Source: an uncultured Bacteroidales bacterium (lineage in GTDB: Bacteria > Bacteroidota > Bacteroidia > Bacteroidales > F082). From it: a DNA stretch of 64,000 bases. The stretch spans positions 1 through 64,000 of the forward strand of contig CAJOIF010000013.1 of the NCBI GenBank assembly GCA_905234765.1, in the 5' to 3' direction. The position numbers and the translations under genes were made by a program. Under the pieces are notes generated by a model. That model ran no database searches. It was not told the DNA's origin and saw nothing but the letters and a program-made list of their open reading frames with translations. This document shows, in pieces, positions 57,679 through 64,000 of the stretch (its first letter is position 1; every line of letters begins with the position of its first letter).

Positions 57679-60261
57679 ATGGACGAAAACAATATCAATA
57701 CCCCTGAAAATCAGGAAGGAAACATTCCTGAGAATACTGGAGAAAAAATCATTAAGGTCAACCTTGAGAACCAAATGAAGTCGGCTTACATCGACTATTC
57801 GATGTCGGTCATCATCTCTCGTGCCTTGCCCGATGTGCGCGATGGCTTGAAACCCGTGCACCGTCGTGTGCTTTACGGCATGAAGGAACTTGGCGTCACC
57901 TCGCGTAGTGGCTACAAGAAGTCGGCCCGTATCGTCGGTGAGGTGCTCGGTAAGTACCACCCGCATGGTGACTCGTCCGTTTATGACGCCATGGTGCGCA
58001 TGGCCCAAAATTGGTCGTTGCGATATCCTTTGGTCGACGGACAAGGTAACTTCGGTTCGGTCGACGGCGACAGCCCTGCTGCCATGCGTTATACTGAGGC
58101 GCGCCTTCAGAAAATTGCCGAAGAAATGCTTGATGACCTTGACAAGGACACCGTCGACTTCCAGAATAATTTCGACGATTCATTGCAGGAGCCTACCGTG
58201 CTGCCGACGCAGATTCCTACCTTGCTGGTGAACGGCACTAACGGCATCGCCGTGGGTATGGCCACCAACATGGCACCCCATAACCTCAGCGAATGCGTCG
58301 ATGGCATCATCGCCTACATCGACAACCGCGAAATCACCACGCAAGAGCTGATGCAATACATCAAAGCCCCCGATTTCCCGACCGCTGGTGTCATCTACGG
58401 CTACGAAGGCGTACGTGAGGCGTTTGAGACGGGTAGGGGGCGCATCGTTCTTCGTGGCGAGACCCATTTCGAGGAACACAATGGCCACGAGCGCATCATC
58501 GCCACCTCCATACCTTATCAAGTCAACAAGGCCGAGATGATCAAGAAGACTGCCGACCTCGTCAACGAGAAGAAGCTGGAAGGCCTGGCCGACATCCGCG
58601 ATGAGTCAGACCGCAAGGGCATCCGTGTGGTCTATGAACTGAAGCGCGATGCCAACCCCGACGTGGTGCTGAACAAACTGTTCATGATGACCCCGCTTCA
58701 GAGCTCTTTCAACGTGAACAACGTGGCTTTGGTCAACGGTCGTCCCTATACCTTGAACCTCAAGCAGCTGATTGAGCATTTCGTGGCGCACCGTCACGAG
58801 ATCATCTTGCGTCGCACGCGCTTCGAGTTAAAGAAAGCTGAAGACCGTGCCCATATCTTGGAAGGTCTGGCCCGCGCCATTGACATCGTCGACGAAATCA
58901 TCGCCACCATCCGCGCTTGTAAGGGCGGCACACCCGAAGCCAAGCAAGCCATCATGGACCGTTTCGGCTTCGACGACCCGCAAGCCAGCGCCATCGTGGC
59001 CTACCGCCTCGGTCAGTTGGCTGGTCTTGAGATCAAGAAGATTATGGACGAGTTGGACGAAATCCACGAACGCATCAAGCATTTCCACGATATTCTACAA
59101 AATGAGGAATTGCAGTTCCAGATCATCAAGGACGAGCTGTTGGTCATCAAGGAAAAATATGGCGATGCCCGCCGCACCCAGATTGTGCCTGCCGCTGGCG
59201 AGTTCCGCATGGAAGACATCATCGCCGACGATGCCGTGGTCATCACCATCTCGCACCTCGGTTACATCAAGCGCACCCCGCTGACCGAATACCGTGTGCA
59301 GAGCAGAGGAGGCAAAGGCTCAAAAGGCTCTGCCACCCGCGACACCGACTTCATTGAGCATATCTTCACGGCCACCAACCATAACCACTTGCTGTTCTTC
59401 ACCGAACAAGGCAAGTGCTACAAGCTGCGAGCCTTCGAGATTCCCGAAGAGGGCAAGAACAGCAAGGGACGCGCCATCCAGAACCTGTTGCCGCTCGACA
59501 AGGACAACAAGGTCATGGCCTACCTCAACGTGAAGAGCATGAGCGATGAGGAGTACCTTGAAAACAACTATATCATCCTCTGCACCAAGAAGGGTATCAT
59601 CAAGAAGACCACGCTGGCGGCATATAAGAATGTGCGTCAAAACGGTATCATCGCCGTCAACATCCGCGAGGATGACCAGCTACTGGAGGCTTGCCTCACC
59701 AGTGGCAACGATGAGGTGCTGATGGCCGTGCGTTCGGGCAAGGCCGTCCGCTTCAACGAGCAGACCGTCCGCCCGATGGGTCGTACCGCTACCGGCGTGA
59801 AAGCCATCACCTTGGCTTCGGAACAAGACGAAGTCATCGGCATGGTGTGCATCGACGACCCGCAACAGACTGTCTTGGTGGTCTCCGAAAAGGGCTTCGG
59901 CAAGCGCTCCGACATCGAGGACTACCGCATCACCAATCGTGGCGCGAAGGGCGTGAAGACCTTGAACATCACCGACAAGACGGGTGACCTCATTGCCATT
60001 AAGGGTGTGACCGACAATGACGACTTGATGATTATCAATAAGTCGGGTATTGTCATCCGTATGGAAGTCAGTAAACTGCGTGTGATGGGTCGCGCCACAC
60101 AAGGTGTGAAACTCATTGACTTGCGTGGCACCGATGAGATTGCTGCTGTCACCAAGGTGGATCACGAGGACGAACCCGAAGAAGAAATAGTTGAGGTCCC
60201 TGAGCCTGTCGAAGGAGTCGAAGGGCCGACCCCAACAGACGAAACCACTTTGGAACAATAA
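57679..60261 (+). CDS. gyrA: DNA gyrase subunit A
   Basis: This 860-residue protein is the DNA-cutting and wrapping subunit of gyrase. The quinolone region [10 protein letters not shown] keeps Ser and Asp at the E. coli Ser83/Asp87 positions. The catalytic Tyr138 is in AMRYTEARL. The GyrA box QSRGGKG at residue 541 separates gyrase from topoisomerase IV ParC. The C-terminal wrapping propeller follows. The acidic tail carries [13 protein letters not shown], encoded by a dispersed repeat at 60196-60230. A TPR protein follows after 54 nt, an order seen in other Bacteroidota. Confidence 0.96.
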   Translation: MDENNINTPENQEGNIPENTGEKIIKVNLENQMKSAYIDYSMSVIISRALPDVRDGLKPVHRRVLYGMKELGVTSRSGYKKSARIVGEVLGKYHPHGDSSVYDAMVRMAQNWSLRYPLVDGQGNFGSVDGDSPAAMRYTEARLQKIAEEMLDDLDKDTVDFQNNFDDSLQEPTVLPTQIPTLLVNGTNGIAVGMATNMAPHNLSECVDGIIAYIDNREITTQELMQYIKAPDFPTAGVIYGYEGVREAFETGRGRIVLRGETHFEEHNGHERIIATSIPYQVNKAEMIKKTADLVNEKKLEGLADIRDESDRKGIRVVYELKRDANPDVVLNKLFMMTPLQSSFNVNNVALVNGRPYTLNLKQLIEHFVAHRHEIILRRTRFELKKAEDRAHILEGLARAIDIVDEIIATIRACKGGTPEAKQAIMDRFGFDDPQASAIVAYRLGQLAGLEIKKIMDELDEIHERIKHFHDILQNEELQFQIIKDELLVIKEKYGDARRTQIVPAAGEFRMEDIIADDAVVITISHLGYIKRTPLTEYRVQSRGGKGSKGSATRDTDFIEHIFTATNHNHLLFFTEQGKCYKLRAFEIPEEGKNSKGRAIQNLLPLDKDNKVMAYLNVKSMSDEEYLENNYIILCTKKGIIKKTTLAAYKNVRQNGIIAVNIREDDQLLEACLTSGNDEVLMAVRSGKAVRFNEQTVRPMGRTATGVKAITLASEQDEVIGMVCIDDPQQTVLVVSEKGFGKRSDIEDYRITNRGAKGVKTLNITDKTGDLIAIKGVTDNDDLMIINKSGIVIRMEVSKLRVMGRATQGVKLIDLRGTDEIAAVTKVDHEDEPEEEIVEVPEPVEGVEGPTPTDETTLEQ
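60196..60230 (+). repeat. In-frame dispersed repeat (PEPVEG type), copy 2
   Basis: Same core as 32858-32884 (ccctgagcctgtcgaagg), with a second gtcgaagg inserted, encoding [11 protein letters not shown] in the gyrA tail. Confidence 0.7.
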
Positions 60262-60315
60262 TTGTAAGAGAAAAAATAAACAAACAGAATTGTTAAACTT
60301 TAATATTTGAACAAA

Positions 60316-61488
60316 ATGAAAAAAGTTGTGATTTTGCTGGCCGTCCTGCTCACTTCCACAGTGATGATGGCTCAAAAACAAGACAAAGTCAGTGCTTACT
60401 CCTACAACAACAATGGCCAATACGCTAGGGCCATGGAATCCATTGAGAAGTGTGTAAACCACGAGAAATTTGCAGGTATGAAACCTAATGATCAGGCTCA
60501 AGCTTGGCTGTACCGTGCAATGATTTACCAAAACATTCTCCAATCGAAAGATGAGAAACTTAAAGCACAGGTTCCCAACGCATTGGAGATTATTTATGAA
60601 TCCTTGATGAACTGCATGAAGAATGAGAGTTTTGCGCAAGAGAACCGCAACGATATTATTCCTCGTGTCAATGCGGTGATGGTCAACTACTACAATGCTG
60701 GTGCTGCATCGTTTGACGCTGGTGATTATACCAATGCTGTTCCGCAGTTGAAAAAGGCATACGAAATTGCGAAAACCTTGGGCACCCCTGATGCGGCTGA
60801 TATGCTGAAATATGCCGCTTTCGCCAGCTTGAAGGCTCAGGATTACGACAAAGCCATCGAATCCTACAACGAATTGCTGAGTTCGGGTGACCAAAGTGAG
60901 GATGTGTATTTCAACCTCGCATCGGCCTACACTGCAAAAGGTGACAAGGAAAAAGCTACAGCAACGGTCAGTGCTGGTCTTGAGAAGTTCCCCACGAGCG
61001 ATGGTCTCATTCGTGAGAACGTTAACCTGAAGCTTTCCGAAGGCAAGGGCACCGAAGCTGTCGCCGACCTTGAAAAGCTGTTGGCAACCCGTCCCGACGA
61101 CGCCACCCTGATGTTTGCCCTTGGCACCATCTTCGGTGACGACACCAAGGAACTTTACGATGCTGACAAGGCTGTCGATTACTACATGCAGGCCATTAAG
61201 GTGAAGCCCGACTATTACGATGCCATCTACAACCTTGGTGCTCTCTACATCAACATGTCGAACAAGATCAAGGAGCAAGCTGATGCCATCACTGGTTTCT
61301 CGAAGGCCGAGCAGCAGCAGTATGAAGACTTGAGCAAACAAGCCAACGCGCTGATTGAAACGGGTCTGCCTTACGTGAGACAAGCCTATGAAGCCCAGCC
61401 GTCAGCTGAAATCAAGTCGGTGTTGAGGTCGATGTACGTTCGTCTCAACATGCTTGAGGAAGCCAAGGCTTTGGATGCCGCTGAATGA
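60316..61488 (+). CDS. Exported tetratricopeptide-repeat protein
   Basis: This 390-residue protein has a signal peptide (ends VMMAQ) and at least six TPR-like units through the body, for example GAASFDAGDYTNAVPQLKKA, AAFASLKAQDYDKAIESYNE and NLASAYTAKGDKEKATATVS. It is probably a periplasmic or outer-membrane scaffold protein; partners are unknown. The start is the ATG at 60316. It is 54 nt after gyrA and likely shares its transcript. A terminator follows. Confidence 0.88.
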   Translation: MKKVVILLAVLLTSTVMMAQKQDKVSAYSYNNNGQYARAMESIEKCVNHEKFAGMKPNDQAQAWLYRAMIYQNILQSKDEKLKAQVPNALEIIYESLMNCMKNESFAQENRNDIIPRVNAVMVNYYNAGAASFDAGDYTNAVPQLKKAYEIAKTLGTPDAADMLKYAAFASLKAQDYDKAIESYNELLSSGDQSEDVYFNLASAYTAKGDKEKATATVSAGLEKFPTSDGLIRENVNLKLSEGKGTEAVADLEKLLATRPDDATLMFALGTIFGDDTKELYDADKAVDYYMQAIKVKPDYYDAIYNLGALYINMSNKIKEQADAITGFSKAEQQQYEDLSKQANALIETGLPYVRQAYEAQPSAEIKSVLRSMYVRLNMLEEAKALDAAE

Positions 61489-61506
61489 GAATAAAGCACA
61501 GATGAA

Positions 61507-61536
61507 AACAAAAAGCCTCGCTTTGGCGGGGCTTTT
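61507..61536. terminator. Bidirectional rho-independent terminator
   Basis: AAAAAGCCTCGC-TTTG-GCGGGGCTTTTT stem (one G-T pair), between the TPR gene and the converging gene at 61542. Confidence 0.9.
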
Positions 61537-61541
61537 TCGTT

Positions 61542-63284
61542 TTATGGTTTTCTTGTTCCGTATACCTTGGTGATTCCAAGGCTTTTCAAGGAAGTGGATG
61601 GATTTTGTATATATCTGACATCATCCTTGTCGTCGTTGACTTTGGCGAGGGTGCCTTTGTCGCTCTCCAGTGTCCACCAGTTGCCGCTACCAGTGTATGG
61701 GATGGCACTGTAGCTTTCGCCGTCGTGGTAATGCTGGATGTAGTTTACCAGATCGCTGACCGTGGCATCGGTGAGCAAGAGGATTTCCAAATCTCGGTTT
61801 ACATAATCGTCTGCGGCACAAACACTTTCGCGGCTATAGTGAATGCGGATTTGTTTGTCGTTGGATTGTTGTGTAGTTGGCTTTTTGAATTCTGGAATCT
61901 CTTCGAGGAAGAAGAAAGGCTTGTAGATGGCAGGGCTTTGGTCGAACTCGTTGCAGAGCTCCTGTTTCTTGCCCTCCAAGTGCTTGTGCTCCCAGTCGAA
62001 AGCCTCTTCTTTGTTCTTCCATTGTTGCTTTTCCGGCCATTTCTTGAACTCTTGGTATTCCTGTTCTGTGAGGAGGTAATACTCAAAATGGTCGGAGTTG
62101 CGGTTGGGATAGCCAAAGGCGATGCTGTAGGTTTTGACCACATTATATTCATTGCCCAATACATTCTCGAAATGACCGAGCAACAAGTAGATACCTTCAT
62201 ATAGTACCTTGTCGCACTTGAAATCTCTGGTTTCGAACTGGATAGAACCGAGACCTTTCTCCAATACCAGCTCCTTCTGCATCTTGCTTTCCACCTCGTT
62301 GATTTGGCAGTCGAAGAAGCCATCGATGGCGGTGGTGAGTAGGCGGCAGAATCGCTCGGCATTGTGGTGCTTGCCGGTGATGGTGCCAACTAAGTATCTG
62401 CTGTTTTCGATGAAGCCTTTGCACTCGTCGGGATAGAAGGCGTTGTGGATATACACTACGGCTTCCCCATTATGCAAAATGATGGCCATGGGTTCGTAGG
62501 GCTGACAGCTGAAGGTGTACCTTTCGCCTTTGTAAATCAATATCGGCGTGGTGCCTTCGAAGTATAGGTTTCGTTTCTCATCCTTCCATACCACCTTGCC
62601 GTCAAGGGTCTGCCACTCCTTTTCTTTCTCTTCGGCCTCAATCTCAGATTCCGATTTGCGGTCAAGCAGTTCCTGTGGCGGCAACAAGGGTGAACATCCG
62701 TCTTTCGCTGGGTCGCCAGTGGGTGGCACGAGACGGTCGAGTTTGGCAATCAGTTCCTTGTAGTCGTTGCGCTCTATAACATTCTCTATCAATGCGAGGG
62801 CCAGACAAGAGGCCATGATGTTGCGCTTGATGAGGAAATAGCGTTTCTCTACCGTCCAGTGGCTGAGATCGCCGTGTACGTAGCGACGCTCGAGGATGCA
62901 ATGGTTCTGCGGGTCCATACCGACACGGCTCATGCCAGGTTTGTCGGGGTCTTCGTAGAAAAACCACCACGACAGGAAGTTTGCTTCGTGCATCTTCACC
63001 TCTTCTTCGCCATATTCTTGGAAGTTGACATTTTCGCCGCTGGCTGGGAATCGGCAGCCACCTGGTTTTTGGGCAGGGTAGGGAAATTTGGTGGCGTTGA
63101 GGACGGGCTGTGGTTGAGGGGTAGGTTTTTGCTGTGGTTTGGGATTGTTTTTGGGTTTAGGCTCAGATTTGGGTTCTGGTTTGGGGGTAGAAGCCTGTGT
63201 CGTTTCGTCAGGCTTTTTGATGAAATGATTGTAGTAATAAACGCCCAAATATACAAGAATGCCGATGAGGAGTAGGTATAGCAT
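61542..63284 (-). CDS. Membrane-anchored protein of unknown function
   Basis: This 580-residue protein has one N-terminal TM helix (LYLLLIGILVYLGVYYY) and a Pro/Lys-rich linker (residues 25-63). A large soluble region follows, without a recognised domain. It is rich in Tyr, Trp, Glu and Lys (FLSWWFFYEDPDKPGMS, KRYFLIKRNIMASCLALALI, LLGHFENVLGNEYNVVKTYS). It is 44 nt from the next gene upstream, a Gly/Ser-tailed membrane protein, so they may be co-transcribed. The function is not inferable from the sequence. Confidence 0.7.
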   Translation of the reverse strand: MLYLLLIGILVYLGVYYYNHFIKKPDETTQASTPKPEPKSEPKPKNNPKPQQKPTPQPQPVLNATKFPYPAQKPGGCRFPASGENVNFQEYGEEEVKMHEANFLSWWFFYEDPDKPGMSRVGMDPQNHCILERRYVHGDLSHWTVEKRYFLIKRNIMASCLALALIENVIERNDYKELIAKLDRLVPPTGDPAKDGCSPLLPPQELLDRKSESEIEAEEKEKEWQTLDGKVVWKDEKRNLYFEGTTPILIYKGERYTFSCQPYEPMAIILHNGEAVVYIHNAFYPDECKGFIENSRYLVGTITGKHHNAERFCRLLTTAIDGFFDCQINEVESKMQKELVLEKGLGSIQFETRDFKCDKVLYEGIYLLLGHFENVLGNEYNVVKTYSIAFGYPNRNSDHFEYYLLTEQEYQEFKKWPEKQQWKNKEEAFDWEHKHLEGKKQELCNEFDQSPAIYKPFFFLEEIPEFKKPTTQQSNDKQIRIHYSRESVCAADDYVNRDLEILLLTDATVSDLVNYIQHYHDGESYSAIPYTGSGNWWTLESDKGTLAKVNDDKDDVRYIQNPSTSLKSLGITKVYGTRKP

Positions 63285-63328
63285 AATGAATGGTTAGTTT
63301 TTTCAATGGCGAAACATACGTTTTATTG

Positions 63329-64000
63329 TCACCATCTTCCGGAATAGCCGCCGCCACCGCTGCTGCCGCCGCCAAACGAGCCGCTTGAGCTGGAACTGCT
63401 TCTGCTGGAAGAACTTCTGCTGGAATAGCTGCTGTCGCTGCTTGTGTGGTGGACATATTTCGGGATGACCTTAGTCTTCACGTTCATTACGTTGCAGCAT
63501 TGGCATGTGTAGGTGATTTCCTTCAATCCACTTTGCTCATAATCAGCTTCTTTTACGGTCTTTTCACTCGTTTTCTTGGCCGCGTGTGCGCCGCAAACCG
63601 AGCAGGTGACAAACTTCTTGTAGCGCGGGCCTTCCTCACGTTCCACAAAGCGATGCCCTGACAAGCAATGGTAGGGATGGTATTTGTAAGCCCCGATACT
63701 ATTTTCAAGAGCCTGTATCTTAGGCAGTTGGATTTGTTCGTCATTTTCCAATGGCTGGTTGCAGGTTGGACAATAGTAAGGGATGCTTCTGTTGACGCGC
63801 TTTTTAAGTTGATGGCTAAAAAACACGCCTAACCATGGCGCCATGATGCGTAGCAGCAGGGAATGGAAGTCGTTTTGCGCGCTTTTGTAAATGGCCTTAG
63901 GAGCCTTGGATTGCTTGGCTTGGGCATCGGCTTTCCTAAGCAATATGAGGTTTTGCACCAAACATCCCAAGGAAAGGTAGGCGAACAAGGTGAGCAGAAC
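63329..64000 (-). CDS. C-terminal part of a zinc-ribbon, Gly/Ser-tailed membrane protein (YgcG/TPM-like)
   Basis: The frame stays open to the window edge, so the start is missing; the 224 visible residues are the end of a longer protein. It begins in a hydrophobic stretch (LTLFAYLSLGCLVQNLILL). Then come Cys pairs that look like two zinc ribbons (YYCPTCNQPLE, CSVCGAHA, TCQCCNV), and a C-terminal tail rich in Ser and Gly (GSFGGGSSGGGGYSGRW). That tail is typical of YgcG-like TPM-domain proteins; the TPM domain itself would lie outside the window. The function is unknown. Confidence 0.7.
   Translation of the reverse strand, partial: VLLTLFAYLSLGCLVQNLILLRKADAQAKQSKAPKAIYKSAQNDFHSLLLRIMAPWLGVFFSHQLKKRVNRSIPYYCPTCNQPLENDEQIQLPKIQALENSIGAYKYHPYHCLSGHRFVEREEGPRYKKFVTCSVCGAHAAKKTSEKTVKEADYEQSGLKEITYTCQCCNVMNVKTKVIPKYVHHTSSDSSYSSRSSSSRSSSSSSGSFGGGSSGGGGYSGRW

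Noticed and set aside
57679..60261. ParC instead of GyrA
   Set aside because: The QSRGGKG GyrA box and the full C-terminal wrapping domain fit gyrase; its distance from parE also argues against ParC.
59680..61383. 567-residue minus-strand open frame
   Set aside because: Antisense to gyrA and the TPR gene; it crosses their junction and has no coherent domain.

Overview
The window looks like chromosomal DNA of a member of the Bacteroidota, most likely Bacteroidales. The evidence is four secreted proteins with a type IX secretion (T9SS) C-terminal sorting domain, Bacteroidales-type families (DUF3078, DUF5106-like, GH109, a NahK-like kinase), lipoproteins with short lipoboxes, genes without Shine-Dalgarno sequences, and TAnnTTTG -7 promoter boxes before most transcription units. 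The order of genes is mostly housekeeping. There is no rRNA, CRISPR array, IS element, integrase or phage block. One tRNA (Met, anticodon CAT) is present.

Layout. 0-6 kb: enolase 5' end (partial), NAD-dependent DNA ligase, a membrane protein and a T9SS cargo protein on the minus strand; divergent NAD synthetase, a helical protein and a hot-dog thioesterase. 6-15 kb: a large secreted GH2 beta-galactosidase, arginine deiminase, Aat, TruA, an AtoE-type short-chain fatty acid transporter, an SH3 lipoprotein, tRNA-Met. 15-23 kb: a minus-strand series yebC, a cyclase-like protein, a DUF3078 protein, rfbD and a phosphohexomutase; a small phosphatase-like gene; a hemerythrin/LuxR pair; ribosomal protein S16. 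23-31.5 kb: long-form GAPDH, YidC, a DUF2750 protein, TrkH, and a divergent GH109/NahK-like pair that suggests N-acetylgalactosamine salvage. 31.5-45.6 kb: a thioredoxin-like protein, an endonuclease/phosphatase-family protein, a DMT transporter, acyl-CoA synthetase, arginine decarboxylase, an N-acetylglucosamine kinase-like ATPase, a second T9SS protein with five beta repeats, a barrel-like protein, a metallophosphoesterase and a frameshifted prolyl oligopeptidase. 45.6-52.6 kb: RhuM, ParE, a Wzx-like flippase and a third T9SS protein with seven repeats. 52.6-57.5 kb: a cobalamin riboswitch and a five-gene operon. 57.5-64 kb: GyrA, a TPR protein, an anchored protein of unknown function and the C-terminal part of a zinc-ribbon, Gly/Ser-tailed membrane protein.

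The most interesting system is the riboswitch operon at 52.6-57.5 kb. A well-preserved B12 riboswitch precedes two T9SS-exported proteins, a BtuG-like beta-propeller lipoprotein, a tiny cysteine-rich CWC protein and a BtuF-like binding protein. It reads as a surface corrinoid-capture system. Its first gene carries a tandemly duplicated domain whose ends resemble the transcobalamin-like C-terminal fold.

Other points of interest are three unrelated palindromic elements at gene 3' ends (5981-6056, 12963-13036, 39139-39233); a short dispersed repeat inserted in frame in two proteins (32858, 60196); enzyme-like folds that appear to have lost their catalytic residues (19119-19844, 20771-21100); and two promoters so close to the start codon that the mRNAs are probably leaderless (aat and the gene starting at 32269).
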